DNA of 64,000 bases from CAYUYM01 sp964449305 (GCA_964449305.1 CAYUYM010000002.1:1-64000); one strand, 5' to 3'; positions 36,316-44,982 are shown, counted from the first letter of the stretch. The notes: generated from the sequence alone by a model not told the origin. Numbers and translations are program-made.

Positions 36316-37270
36316 AGCCGGCGCCAGCTTTCGGATCGCCCACATCTCCGATCCGCATCTCAGCCGGAGATACTACCGGGAACACATCAAATCCCTGAAG
36401 ATCCTCCTCAGGAGGATGCTCGATGCCGGATGCGATCACGTTGTCATCTCCGGCGACATCGTCTCCACCGCCGACCCGGACGACTACCATCTGGCCCGTG
36501 AGATCTTCGCCTCATTCGGTCTTCTGCGACCGGAACGACTCACCATGGTTCCGGGGAACCACGACATCTTCGGTGGTCCCCACCGCGCTGTCGACGTGTT
36601 GAGTTTCCCCCATCACATCCGTGCCGTCGATCATCGGCGGATGATGAACCTGTACGCGGAGGCATTTGCTGAAACCTTTGTCGGAGCCACGCGGCTGTCA
36701 CCTGCCACCCTGTTCCCCTGTGTCAAGCAGGTGGGACCATTCGCGCTTCTGTGCCTCAACTCCGTCCCGCACTGGTCGTTGAAACGCAACCCACTCGGAA
36801 GCAACGGGGACTTCGATGAGGATCACCAGTCGGTGCTTGCAGATCCGGCCCTCTCTGCCCGCTGGCACGGGCTGATCCCGGTCGCGGTGATGCACCATCA
36901 TTTCCACGACATTCATGACGACGCGCATGGGAGCACGTGGTGGGCCCGGATCGAGTCTCGCACCATGCGCATGCGCAGGCGGCGGAGAACGCTGCAGATG
37001 TTCCACGCCCGCGGCATCAGGGCGGTGCTGCATGGCCATGTGCACCGCAACGACGTGTATCACCTCGGTGGACTCGTGCTTGCCAACGGCGCTGGTGCGG
37101 TGTGTGACGATCCGGTCCGGATGCTGAAATACAACATCCTGTCGGCAACGGATGATGGCGTGCAGATCACCACGCGCATCCTGGATGTCCCCTACCAGGC
37201 CGATGCCCAATCCCGACCGATTCACTCATTCACGACCATTCCTTCCCTCCCACAGACAACAGGGTCCTGA
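36251..37270 (+). CDS. Calcineurin-like metallophosphoesterase (PlcP-like candidate)
   Basis: A ~339-residue dinuclear-metal phosphoesterase. Metal ligands are visible in order: AHISDPHLS, VVISGDIVS, VPGNHDIFG, VMHHHFHD and LHGHVHRNDVYH. The class III cyclic-nucleotide-phosphodiesterase-like family also contains PlcP phospholipases that strip headgroups from phospholipids during phosphate stress. M at 36251 (or 36242) is the start; the domain proper begins ~30 residues later, so TTG at 36296 is possible. It overlaps the glycosyltransferase gene out of frame. Substrate is inferred from neighbours only. Confidence 0.78.
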   Translation: MGVPDPATGEGGLPPLPSRLHEAGASFRIAHISDPHLSRRYYREHIKSLKILLRRMLDAGCDHVVISGDIVSTADPDDYHLAREIFASFGLLRPERLTMVPGNHDIFGGPHRAVDVLSFPHHIRAVDHRRMMNLYAEAFAETFVGATRLSPATLFPCVKQVGPFALLCLNSVPHWSLKRNPLGSNGDFDEDHQSVLADPALSARWHGLIPVAVMHHHFHDIHDDAHGSTWWARIESRTMRMRRRRRTLQMFHARGIRAVLHGHVHRNDVYHLGGLVLANGAGAVCDDPVRMLKYNILSATDDGVQITTRILDVPYQADAQSRPIHSFTTIPSLPQTTGS

Positions 37271-37272
37271 CC

Positions 37273-38082
37273 ATGCGCCTCTCCATGTCCGATATCCTGC
37301 ATCGCATTCGATCCTTTTCGGTGCTCCGTGATCATTCTTCAGATCGCATCGCCGTCTTCGACCTCGATCACACGCTCATTGATGCGGATCTCGGCGAAGC
37401 CGTCCTTGCGGTGCTGCTCTGTCGTGGCGAGAAGGTGGGCATCACCTGGGAGACCTACATCCAGACCCGGCAGATCGATCCCCCGACGGCATACCGCGAT
37501 GCGGTTGCAGCAATGGGTGGGCTGCCTGAGATCAATCTCCGCTCCGCCACGGCGGAGGTCCTCACCACACGCCGGGCGGCGATTGACTTCGGGAACGTGT
37601 CCGTCCCCGTTCCCCGACCGCAACCCTGGGCGAGGGGGTTTCTGGCCGGGCTTCGTGAGATGGGGATGCCGACGCACGTCATCACCGCCACCGCCCACAT
37701 CTCCGCCGTCATGGCATGCCGCTACCATTTCGGGCTGGACCATGATCATGTGCACGGCGTGCGGCAGTTGGTGAAGCGCTCCCGCCTGACGGACTGCCTC
37801 ATCGAGCCGGCACCAATCGGCCAGGGCAAGGTGGATGTGTATTTGTCGACGATCGGTGATGAGCGGCCCCTCGTTGTCGCCACCGACAGTCTGCTGGATC
37901 TGCCGCTGATGCAGTTCTGTGATCCGGCGGGTCTCGCGTTGTGGGCGGGCAACGCGGAGGACGGCGGGATCGCGCGTGCCCTGGTCGGAGTCCGGGAGTT
38001 TGTCCGCATCCCTGGCGGGATGACCGGGATGTCGCATGATACTCGCCGTCCGGTGACCGCAGGTGCCATGCGTCGCGGGTGA
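37273..38082 (+). CDS. HAD-IB family phosphatase
   Basis: A 269-residue HAD hydrolase of subclass IB (phosphoserine-phosphatase-like). Motif I is VFDLDHTLIDAD, motif II VITATAH, the lysine motif GQGKVDVY and motif IV VVATDSLLDLPLM. IB enzymes hydrolyse small phosphomonoesters such as phosphoserine, phosphocholine or phosphoethanolamine. Starts 2 bp after the phosphoesterase stop, implying one transcript and the role of releasing phosphate from the headgroup that the upstream enzyme frees (inference). Confidence 0.82.
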   Translation: MRLSMSDILHRIRSFSVLRDHSSDRIAVFDLDHTLIDADLGEAVLAVLLCRGEKVGITWETYIQTRQIDPPTAYRDAVAAMGGLPEINLRSATAEVLTTRRAAIDFGNVSVPVPRPQPWARGFLAGLREMGMPTHVITATAHISAVMACRYHFGLDHDHVHGVRQLVKRSRLTDCLIEPAPIGQGKVDVYLSTIGDERPLVVATDSLLDLPLMQFCDPAGLALWAGNAEDGGIARALVGVREFVRIPGGMTGMSHDTRRPVTAGAMRRG

Positions 38083-38124
38083 CGCGGGCGCGGCGCGGAC
38101 CATGCGTCGGCGAGCGGATTTGCG

Positions 38125-38132
38125 TACCTTCG
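38125..38132 (+). promoter_or_regulatory. Candidate -7 promoter element (TACCTTCG)
   Basis: TAnnTTnG word 23 bp upstream of the acetyltransferase start, suggesting that gene is transcribed separately from the preceding phosphatase. Confidence 0.4.
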
Positions 38133-38155
38133 TCTTCGACATCTGCGGAGCCCTC

Positions 38156-38740
38156 ATGCCCACACCGGAAATCCTGACACAACGACTGATCCTGAACGCT
38201 CTGCGGCGGGAGGATGCTGCTGCGGTGTTCGCCTACCGCGCTGATCCGGAGGTGCAGCGCCACCAGTCCTGGGCACCGGCCTCCGTGGAGGAGGTCGCCC
38301 CCTTTCTGATCGGGGATGCACCGACGCAGCCGGGCACGCCGGGAACGTGGTTTCAATTCGGGATCCGGCTGCGGGCATCGGGTGCGCTGATTGGTGACCT
38401 CGGCGTCCACACAGATGCAGACGATTCACGCCAGGCCGAGCTGGGCATCACCATCGCCCCCTGGGAGCAGCGCAGGGGCCTCGGCTCCGAGGCGCTCGCG
38501 GGGATGATCACCTGGTTGTTCACAACACGCAACCTGCACCGCATCCATGCGTCGGTGGACCCGCGCAACACGGGATCGGTTGCCATGCTCCGGCGTGTCG
38601 GATTGCGCCAGGAGGCGCACTTCCACCGGAGCCTGTGGTTCAAGGGGGAGTGGGCGGATGACCTCGTCTTCGCCGTGCTCGCATCCGAATGGACGGCACG
38701 CTTCTCAGGCATGGAATCGCTGTCAGGAATACACGCGTAG
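38156..38740 (+). CDS. GNAT N-acetyltransferase (RimJ/RimL type)
   Basis: A 194-residue acetyltransferase. Opening TQRLILNALRREDAAAVFAY and the acetyl-CoA pyrophosphate loop PWEQRRGLGSEALAGMITWLF are characteristic, followed by LHRIHASVDPRNTGSVAMLRRVGLRQEAHFHRS. RimJ/RimL-like members acetylate ribosomal protein N-termini or small amines and antibiotics; target unknown. Its 3' end overlaps the convergent aminotransferase gene by 18 bp. Confidence 0.9.
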   Translation: MPTPEILTQRLILNALRREDAAAVFAYRADPEVQRHQSWAPASVEEVAPFLIGDAPTQPGTPGTWFQFGIRLRASGALIGDLGVHTDADDSRQAELGITIAPWEQRRGLGSEALAGMITWLFTTRNLHRIHASVDPRNTGSVAMLRRVGLRQEAHFHRSLWFKGEWADDLVFAVLASEWTARFSGMESLSGIHA

Positions 38741-40672
38741 GACCGCCGCCTCCACGAACGCGTCGATCCGCTCCTGTGCCACCTCGAAGCGCACGGCGCC
38801 GGGGCCGTCGCCTCGGCCACGCATGCGCAGGATCGCCTCCAGCGTCTGAAGGAACACATCCACATCCCGCTCGTTGTTCTCAATGCCAAGGCTCGCGCGC
38901 ACAACGCCCATGAAGCGGAACCGGGGGGCGATGTGCTGGATCACCCATTGCAGCCGCTGCACCATGGGCGGGATCCCGAGCATGTGCTTGACAAGGATGT
39001 GTGCGCAGTGGCAGCCGTAGCGGACACCGATACCGCCGTGGGCGGCAAGCTCCCGGGCGATGCTGCGAGGCATCCTGCCCTTCACATCGAAGGCGATCAC
39101 CCCCACCTTGCGCGCGTACAGCGGGGAGTCCGGATCCGCGATGCCGAACACCCGCACACCGGAGATCTGCGAGAGGCCTCGCAGCATCCGCGTGGTCAGC
39201 GCCCGTTCACTGTCGCGGATCACCTCCATGCCGATGCGCTGGAGCAGCGCCAGCGCGCGTCCAAGCGCGGCGATGCCTGCAGCGTTTTCCGTGCCGGATG
39301 CGTGGATCGCGTCCATCTCAGCGGCACCGTACTTCAACAGCCCCGAACGCACCACGAGGGCACCGGAGCCGAACGGGGCGTAGACTTTGTGCGCGGAGAA
39401 GGCGAGGGCATCGATGCCATCGCGGCGCATGTCCACACGGCCATGGGCCACAAGCTGGGCGCCATCCACCATGATGAGTGCCCCATGGCGGTGGGCCAGG
39501 GCTGCTGCTGCGGCGACGTCGTTGCAGCTTCCGAGCACGTTGGACGCGCCGCTCATGGTGACGAGCACGATGCGCTTTCTGCCGAACCGGTGTTCCACAT
39601 TGTGCTCACGCAGCACGGTCTCCATCGCAGCCAGATCCACGAAGCCGTCGGAATCCACCCCCAGGCGGATGATGGAATGCCCGGGCAGGAGGCGCCATGG
39701 CAGGTCGTTCGACGAGTGCTCCAGGAGGGTGGTGAGGATCACCGGCTCGGCATCCGGCTGGACGGTGCGCCCGATGCTGCCTGCCATGAGGGTGACCGCC
39801 TCGGTGGTGTTCATCGTGAAGAGCACATCGTACTGCCCGGCCGGGGCGCCCAGCATGTCGGCACAGATCGCCGAGGCATTGCGCACCACGGCATGGCGCG
39901 CCTCATCCGGCAGACGCAGCGTCTCCCGGAATGCGTCCCACACCGGGGCGAAAGTGCGCGTGCTGGCGCTGTTGTCGAGGTTGATGGCACGCGCCTCACC
40001 GGAGGACGTGGGGACGCGCAGGTCGCCGCCGATGAGCGAGTCGCGCAGCCGCTGCCGCAGGGCGTCGCCTGCGTCCGGCTCCAAAACGCCGAAATGATGG
40101 AGATCGGGAGGCGACGCATGCCCGTCCGACGCATGGGGGAGGGCCGTCACTTCATGGCGCCGCAGCAGTTGGAGCGCGCGGGCGAAGGCGATGACGTTGA
40201 TGATGGCCGGCGTGCCTGCCTCGAAACGGTCGGGGGCATCGGCCCAGATCACCCAGTCCGGTGCCATGAGCTTGGTGGTGCCCCCGCCCGCCTGTGATGG
40301 AACGCCCGTGGGCAGCGCCGTCCGCAGCACCACGAGCGCATGCACGCCGAGGGCGAGACCGATGTCGGCGCTCGAAAGGTGGATCACCTGGCCCGGTGCG
40401 ATCACCGCTTCCAGCGCGTCCGCACCACGCCTGGAGCAGAAGAGCACAACGTGGTGCCTTCCATCGAGGCCCAGGTGACGGAGGACGATGTCTCGCGCGT
40501 GTTCGTAGAGGCGTGTCGAAACAAGGGAATTGTGTCCGCTGCCGCGATGGACATTGCAGTAGGTGCGCAGCGCCGTGTGGATGCTCTGCTCGAGGGCCCG
40601 GACGATGTCCATGTCCCGCGCAGTGGTGTCCGTGATGGAGGGGAGGGGTGCTGTCTGATGCGGATCGTTCAT
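38723..40672 (-). CDS. Class V aminotransferase / cysteine-desulfurase-like fusion with degenerate N-terminal half
   Basis: A 649-residue PLP protein. Residues ~235-649 form a full class V domain (INLDNSASTRTF; NTTEAVTLMAG; MVDGAQLVAHGRVDM; PLP lysine in AFSAHKVYAPFGSGALV; GTENAAGIAALG). Residues 1-~200 look like the start and end of a second class V domain joined together: YCNVHRGSGHNSLVSTRLYEHARD and HHVVLFCSRRGADAL, then DWVIWADAPDRFEAGTPAIIN, with the PLP-lysine core missing. A Cys in RYGCHCAHIL near the C-terminus could act in desulfurase chemistry. Function uncertain: cysteine desulfurase, selenocysteine lyase or related. Confidence 0.85.
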   Translation of the reverse strand: MNDPHQTAPLPSITDTTARDMDIVRALEQSIHTALRTYCNVHRGSGHNSLVSTRLYEHARDIVLRHLGLDGRHHVVLFCSRRGADALEAVIAPGQVIHLSSADIGLALGVHALVVLRTALPTGVPSQAGGGTTKLMAPDWVIWADAPDRFEAGTPAIINVIAFARALQLLRRHEVTALPHASDGHASPPDLHHFGVLEPDAGDALRQRLRDSLIGGDLRVPTSSGEARAINLDNSASTRTFAPVWDAFRETLRLPDEARHAVVRNASAICADMLGAPAGQYDVLFTMNTTEAVTLMAGSIGRTVQPDAEPVILTTLLEHSSNDLPWRLLPGHSIIRLGVDSDGFVDLAAMETVLREHNVEHRFGRKRIVLVTMSGASNVLGSCNDVAAAAALAHRHGALIMVDGAQLVAHGRVDMRRDGIDALAFSAHKVYAPFGSGALVVRSGLLKYGAAEMDAIHASGTENAAGIAALGRALALLQRIGMEVIRDSERALTTRMLRGLSQISGVRVFGIADPDSPLYARKVGVIAFDVKGRMPRSIARELAAHGGIGVRYGCHCAHILVKHMLGIPPMVQRLQWVIQHIAPRFRFMGVVRASLGIENNERDVDVFLQTLEAILRMRGRGDGPGAVRFEVAQERIDAFVEAAVLRVYS

Positions 40673-41184
40673 GCTGCGTTCGATCTCCGAGGTTCGTGAA
40701 TGCCGTTGCCGATGTCAATGAGCCTGTTCAACGTCATCCCGCGCCCGATGTTTCACCCCGTGGCATGTTCGGAGAAACCCGGGATGGTGCAACGTCCGCG
40801 TCACGCGATGAAAGGCGGCGGCGATGGCAGGGATGCATGAGCGGGGTCCTGCCACAACCCGGTGACGTGCGACGATGCATGTCGGCGCGGAGCCGTATAC
40901 ATCACCATGGGCGCTCCGGAACCGAGCCCACCGCGCGTCGATCATCCTCCAATGTTGTGACAGTACGCAGCATCACGGTGCGGGAGAGCCTCCCAGTACG
41001 TGCATGGCAACGCAGGCATGGCGAACACGTGCGTGAATGCGTCGCATATGTCAGGCATTCGGATGTACATTTGGAAAGGCCGGTTGCGGCATGAACATCA
41101 TCGTGAGCATCACCATGAAACCGGGGCTCATTCCACCAAATCCCAGGTTGACCGTGAGGCGTTTCATCGAGAAAGCATCTATCG
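40673..41184. other. ~510-bp intergenic stretch without a recognisable gene
   Basis: Between the aminotransferase start and the tRNA. Short open frames on both strands lack ribosome sites, family motifs and normal composition. It should contain the aminotransferase promoter on the minus strand. I see no repeat, RNA motif or mobile-element remnant. Confidence 0.6.
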
Positions 41185-41258
41185 TGGGCCCTGCCGGACT
41201 TGAACCAGCGACCAATGGATTATGAGTCCACCGCTCTGACCAACTGAGCTAAGGGCCC
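41185..41258 (-). tRNA. tRNA with CAU anticodon, probably tRNA-Ile2 (lysidine type)
   Basis: 74-nt cloverleaf read on the minus strand: acceptor GGGCCCT / AGGGCCC with discriminator A, D-arm AGCTCAGTTGGTCAGAGC, anticodon arm GGACT-CATAA-TCC with CAU anticodon, T-arm CTGGTTCAAGTCCGG. The TTAGCTCAG start and TTGGTCGCTGGTTCAAGTCC half closely follow bacterial tRNA-Ile(CAU) that needs TilS lysidine modification, rather than elongator Met. CCA is not encoded (CGA follows). Confidence 0.9.
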
Positions 41259-41467
41259 GCAAGCGGATCACCAAGATACGCCCGACAGGGCGGAAAATCA
41301 ATGGCGTGACTCTCCAGATGCCATCTCCACCTCTCCGCTTCGATTCCGCCCTCAGGATGATGCCCCCGCGGCCTGGAACTCGAATGCCGTGGAATGCCGT
41401 TTCCCATGGTGGCTGCCGTGCAGCCGGGGGACACCTCCCAACAGTTCACTTCATCACAGGAGCACAC

Positions 41468-41683
41468 ATGTCGACCAAAATCTCCATCCTCAACAACGGC
41501 CCGCTCATTGTCGAGGGCCAGGTCTCTCTCGCTGATGGTGCCGGCAAGGAATTCGGGCTGGCCGGCCGTGAAAAGATCTTCCTCTGCCGCTGCGGCCACT
41601 CCACGAAGAAGCCGTTCTGCGATGGCGCCCACAAAGCCAAGGGCTTCGAGGACGCCTGCCAGGCCTACGACATCAACGCCTGA
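41468..41683 (+). CDS. CDGSH-type iron-sulfur protein
   Basis: A 71-residue protein with a single CDGSH-like 2Fe-2S site: FLCRCGHSTKKPFCDGAHK, giving the three Cys and one His ligands (CxC...CDGAH). The N-terminal strand STKISILNNGPLIVEGQVSL and the GREKIFLCRCG lead-in are typical of small bacterial CDGSH proteins, which are soluble and may have redox or Fe-S transfer roles. AGGAG precedes the start. Monocistronic; a perfect hairpin follows. Confidence 0.92.
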   Translation: MSTKISILNNGPLIVEGQVSLADGAGKEFGLAGREKIFLCRCGHSTKKPFCDGAHKAKGFEDACQAYDINA

Positions 41684-41705
41684 TCCACGGGACCGCCTTC
41701 AATGG

Positions 41706-41746
41706 CGACGCCGTCGGTGCGGATTGTGACCGCGCCGACGGCGTCG
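41706..41746. terminator. Long GC hairpin between convergent genes
   Basis: CGACGCCGTCGG (41706-41717) pairs perfectly with CCGACGGCGTCG (41735-41746), and pairing extends inward four more bases with one G-T. There is no U tract, so it may be a Rho-dependent-end stabiliser rather than a classical intrinsic terminator. Lies between the CDGSH and RidA genes. Confidence 0.6.
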
Positions 41747-41768
41747 TGCATTGGGTGCCTGCGCCGTG

Positions 41769-42158
41769 TCAGCCTTTAACGGCGATGCAGGCGATCTCGA
41801 CAAGGCCGTCCTTCGGCAGGCGGGCCACTTCCACCGCCGCGCGGCTGGGGGGATCGGCGGTGAAGTATCCCGCATAGATCGCGTTCATGGCAGCGAAGTC
41901 GTTCATGTCCTTGAGATACACCGTGCAGGCCACCACGTCTCCAAACGTGCAACCCGCTGCGTCGAGAATGGCGGCGAGGTTCTTCAGGGCACGGTCGGTC
42001 TGTTCCTGCACACCACCCTCCACAAAGCTGCCGGTGGCGGGGTCGAGCCCGAGCTGACCGGAGACAAAGACCATGTTTCCCGCGATGTTGGCCTGGCTGT
42101 AGGGACCGAGCGCGGCGGGAGCGGATGCGGTTGCGACGATTTCACGATGATGCGACAT
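41769..42158 (-). CDS. ridA: RidA family reactive-intermediate deaminase
   Basis: A 129-residue trimeric enamine/imine deaminase that would clear 2-aminoacrylate produced by PLP enzymes. Signature blocks: APAALGPYSQANIAGNMVFVSGQLG, ATGSFVEGGVQEQTDRALKNL, KDMNDFAAMNAIYAGYF and PPSRAAVEVARLPKDGLVEIACIA with the conserved Arg. AGGAG supports the start at 42158. Diaminopropionate ammonia-lyase at 3033 generates 2-aminoacrylate, the kind of intermediate RidA handles, though they are far apart. Confidence 0.95.
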   Translation of the reverse strand: MSHHREIVATASAPAALGPYSQANIAGNMVFVSGQLGLDPATGSFVEGGVQEQTDRALKNLAAILDAAGCTFGDVVACTVYLKDMNDFAAMNAIYAGYFTADPPSRAAVEVARLPKDGLVEIACIAVKG

Positions 42159-42276
42159 GGGGGACTCCTGTGTTGTTCGATGCGGTGGACAGCGCTCGTG
42201 GCTGCATGTCCGCAAGTTTTCACTTTTCGACCGATCATGCAACACACATGGCTTGCAGGTCACAACCCCGGCATCG

Positions 42277-42284
42277 TAACTTGT
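42277..42284 (+). promoter_or_regulatory. Candidate -7 promoter element (TAACTTGT)
   Basis: Variant of the recurrent TAnnTTnS word, 43 bp upstream of the YceH gene and in the divergent gap with ridA. Confidence 0.35.
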
Positions 42285-42327
42285 CAGCCCTGCCCGTCCA
42301 CCCTTTCATCCGAAAATCCGTCCCCCC

Positions 42328-43023
42328 ATGATCCAACTCACTGCCGAAGAAGTCCGCGTCGCGGGTGCGCTCATCGAGAAAAGCCAGGCGACACCGGAAT
42401 ACTACCCGATGACGGTCAATGCCCTCATCTCCGCCTGCAACCAGAAATCCAGCCGCGATCCCGTCGTCTCCTACAGCGATGACACGGTGGAGTACGTCCT
42501 CGAATCACTGCGCGACAAGGGTCTCTCGGCGATGGTGTCGGGCACGGGGCGCGTCGTCCGGCACACGCACCGCTTCGGCAACACGGGGCTCGGACTCACG
42601 CCTGCGCAGTGCGCCGCGCTCTCGCTCGTCATGCTCCGCGGCCCACAGACGGCCTCGGAGATCCGGACAAAGACGGAGCGCCAGTTCCGCTTCCCCAGCC
42701 TCGAGTTCACCCAGGAGGTCATCGCCGGCCTCACCGGCGGCGAGGATCCCTTCCTGGAGGAGGCGCCGCGCCGGCCCGGGCAGAAGGAGGCCCGCTTCCG
42801 CCACCGCTTCCATCCGCATGCCGACGAGGCGCCGCTGCAGGTCGCCGTCGTCGCCACGCCGTCCATCCTCGACGAGGTCACCGCACTGCGCGGCCGCATC
42901 GAACGCATCGAACGCTTCCTGCACGAACTCGGCTTCGCGGCACCATCCGACGCGGGCGGCGATGCCGGCATGGACGCAACGCCACCGCCCGCGGACGATG
43001 CGGGTGGGGAAGAGGAGATGTAG
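42328..43023 (+). CDS. YceH family (DUF480) protein
   Basis: A 231-residue protein of the UPF0502/YceH family with two winged-helix domains. Diagnostic segments are RVAGALIEKSQATPEYYPMTVNALISACNQKSSRDPVV, LTPAQCAALSLVMLRGPQTASEIR and LQVAVVATPSILDEVTALRGRIERIER. Role unknown; the winged helices suggest nucleic-acid or protein contact. The last 25 residues are an acidic Ala/Gly/Pro tail. Convergent with queC. Confidence 0.93.
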   Translation: MIQLTAEEVRVAGALIEKSQATPEYYPMTVNALISACNQKSSRDPVVSYSDDTVEYVLESLRDKGLSAMVSGTGRVVRHTHRFGNTGLGLTPAQCAALSLVMLRGPQTASEIRTKTERQFRFPSLEFTQEVIAGLTGGEDPFLEEAPRRPGQKEARFRHRFHPHADEAPLQVAVVATPSILDEVTALRGRIERIERFLHELGFAAPSDAGGDAGMDATPPPADDAGGEEEM

Positions 43024-43045
43024 GAGGGAAATCGGTCCGTCGGGA

Positions 43046-43780
43046 TCAGCCTTCGGCGCGTACACCCAGCAGCGCGTCGGCGGGCATCCGCTCATAGGCG
43101 ATGGGATCATCGTGTCCCGCGCGGCGGAAGCCGCGGAGACGCAGCACACAGGATTCACACACACCGCAGGCGCTGTCCTCATTCTTGTAACAGCTCCACG
43201 TGAGCTGCAGGGGCGCGCCGATCTCCAGCCCCGTGCGGACGATCTCCGCCTTCGACATGGCTATCAGCGGCGTGTGAATCACCAGGGGATGTTCATACTT
43301 CGTGCCGGTCTCGATCACCCGTTGATACGCATCATAGAAACTCTTCCGGCAGTCGGGGTAGCCGGAGGAATCCTCCTCCACCGCGCCGATGTACACCGCT
43401 TCAGCGCCCAGCACCTCGGCCCAGCTCACCGCAATGCCGAGCATGTTGCCATTGCGGAAGGGGACGTAGGTGTTCGGAATGCCCTGCGGCCCCGTGCCGG
43501 CATCGGCGATTGCAAGATGCGTGTCGACGAGACTCGAGCCGCCGATGCGGGCCAGATGCTCGATGGAGACCACCATCCGCAGCGCGGGGGCCACGCGGTA
43601 GTGATCCGCGATCTCGTTGAAGGCCCGCAGTTCGCGTGCCTGCGTCCGCTGCCCGTAGTTGATGTGCAGTGCCGCCAGTGTGAAATCCCGGTCCGCCAGC
43701 CCGGCGCACACGCAGGAATCCATCCCGCCGCTGATCAGCACAACGGCGAGCGGTTTTTCGGACGTGGACATGGTGCTCAT
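43046..43780 (-). CDS. queC: 7-cyano-7-deazaguanine synthase QueC
   Basis: ATP-dependent ligase converting carboxydeazaguanine to preQ0 in queuosine biosynthesis. PP-loop LISGGMDSCVCAGLA at the N-terminus, NTYVPFRNGNMLGIAVSWAEVLGA in the middle and the zinc site (SCYKNEDSACGVCESCVLR) near the C-terminus. 244 residues, normal. Its ATG overlaps the queF stop (ATGA at 43777), giving the order queE-queF-queC on this strand. Confidence 0.96.
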   Translation of the reverse strand: MSTMSTSEKPLAVVLISGGMDSCVCAGLADRDFTLAALHINYGQRTQARELRAFNEIADHYRVAPALRMVVSIEHLARIGGSSLVDTHLAIADAGTGPQGIPNTYVPFRNGNMLGIAVSWAEVLGAEAVYIGAVEEDSSGYPDCRKSFYDAYQRVIETGTKYEHPLVIHTPLIAMSKAEIVRTGLEIGAPLQLTWSCYKNEDSACGVCESCVLRLRGFRRAGHDDPIAYERMPADALLGVRAEG

Positions 43781-44121
43781 TCGGGCTTCGTGTATTCCAC
43801 CTCGATGATGGAATGAATGCCGCCGCGTGTGTTGAAGCGCCCACTCACCTTCATGTACCTCGGCTGGCAGACACCCACGAGGTCGTCGAGGATCTCGTTG
43901 ACAGCCGTCTCGAAGTAGATGCCCTTGTTGCGGAAGTCAAGATAGTAGTACTTCAGCGACTTCAGCTCGATGCACAGCGCGTCGGGAATGTAGTGGACGG
44001 TGATCGTCGCGAAGTCCGGCAACCCGGTCATCGGACAGACGGAGGTGAACTCCGGATTCACGTGCGTGATCTCGTAGTTGCGCCGGGGGTATTTGTTCTC
44101 AAAGACGTCGATGGTGGCCAC
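43777..44121 (-). CDS. queF: NADPH-dependent 7-cyano-7-deazaguanine reductase QueF (type I)
   Basis: Reduces the nitrile of preQ0 to preQ1. Unimodular 114-residue form: catalytic Cys in EFTSVCPMTGLPDFATI, the QueF motif ELKSLKYYYLDFRN and IYFETAVNEILDDL. Coupled to queC by a stop/start overlap, and 126 bp downstream of queE. Confidence 0.96.
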   Translation of the reverse strand: MATIDVFENKYPRRNYEITHVNPEFTSVCPMTGLPDFATITVHYIPDALCIELKSLKYYYLDFRNKGIYFETAVNEILDDLVGVCQPRYMKVSGRFNTRGGIHSIIEVEYTKPE

Positions 44122-44247
44122 GGGGGTCCTTCAATTGTGAAACACTGCGGCAATAGTACGACCTGTCCCGTGCACGACGCAAGGCACAGGGTTCGATGAC
44201 TGTGGGTGAACCGAAGCGGGTGATGGGGGCGATGCGTCCTGCCGGTG

Positions 44248-44904
44248 TCACACGCCGCGGGCGTCCGGATCCCAGATGAACTTGTGCATCTGAAGCTGCA
44301 TGCGTACAGGAAGTCCGTCGCGGAGGATCCACGCCGCCAGGCCCCGTGCCTGGAGCGAGCCGAACACGGGGGACAGGATGATCTCGTCGCAGTGGCTCCC
44401 AAGGTTGTGGTCCATGATGAAGGACCGCGCCCACAGGTAGTCCGCCTCATCGGCGAGGACGAACTTCACCTCGTCTCCCCGTTTGAGGTGATCGATGTTG
44501 GCCAGCCTGTTGCGCTTCATCATGCCGGAACCGGGGCATTTCACATCCATGATGACGACGACGCGCGGATCGACCGCGGAGATGTCGACGTGCCCGCCCG
44601 TCTCGACGGCAACCGTGCAACCCTGATCGCAGAGAGCGGTGAGCAGCACGAATGCCGCCGGCTGCTCCAGCGGTTCCCCGCCCGTCAGCTCCACGAAGCG
44701 GCATGGGGCATGCATCGCCACCTCGGCGAGCACCGCGTCGATGGTCATCGATCGGACCATTTCACGATGGTCGAGCGCATAGGGCGTGTCGCACCAGGTG
44801 CAGCGCAGACCGCAGCCCTGAAGCCGCACAAACACGCACGGAAGCCCGGCGCGTGAGCCCTCGCCCTGGATGCTGAGGAAGATTTCGTTGATGGAGATGG
44901 TCAT
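44248..44904 (-). CDS. queE: 7-carboxy-7-deazaguanine synthase QueE (radical SAM)
   Basis: Radical-SAM enzyme making the deazaguanine ring from carboxytetrahydropterin. N-terminal NEIFLSIQGEGSRAGLPCVFVRLQGC leads into the cluster motif CGLRCTWCDTPYA, then VELTGGEPLEQ. 218 residues; start MTISINE at 44904. QueD and GCH1 are not in the window, so the cluster is partial. Confidence 0.95.
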   Translation of the reverse strand: MTISINEIFLSIQGEGSRAGLPCVFVRLQGCGLRCTWCDTPYALDHREMVRSMTIDAVLAEVAMHAPCRFVELTGGEPLEQPAAFVLLTALCDQGCTVAVETGGHVDISAVDPRVVVIMDVKCPGSGMMKRNRLANIDHLKRGDEVKFVLADEADYLWARSFIMDHNLGSHCDEIILSPVFGSLQARGLAAWILRDGLPVRMQLQMHKFIWDPDARGV

Positions 44905-44982
44905 GGGTATCGCTCCGTGGCTCGACAATCGTGCGGAATTTACTATTTTCTCCTCATGTTGTTCCATCGTCGCCCATGCCCC

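Noticed and set aside
41037..41225. 62-codon frame over the tRNA
   Set aside because: Overlaps the tRNA on the opposite strand and has no ribosome site or motif.
41185..41258. Elongator tRNA-Met call for the CAU tRNA
   Set aside because: The body (TTAGCTCAG and TTGGTCGCTGGTTCAAGTCC) is closer to bacterial tRNA-Ile2; Met cannot be fully excluded without a model-based test.
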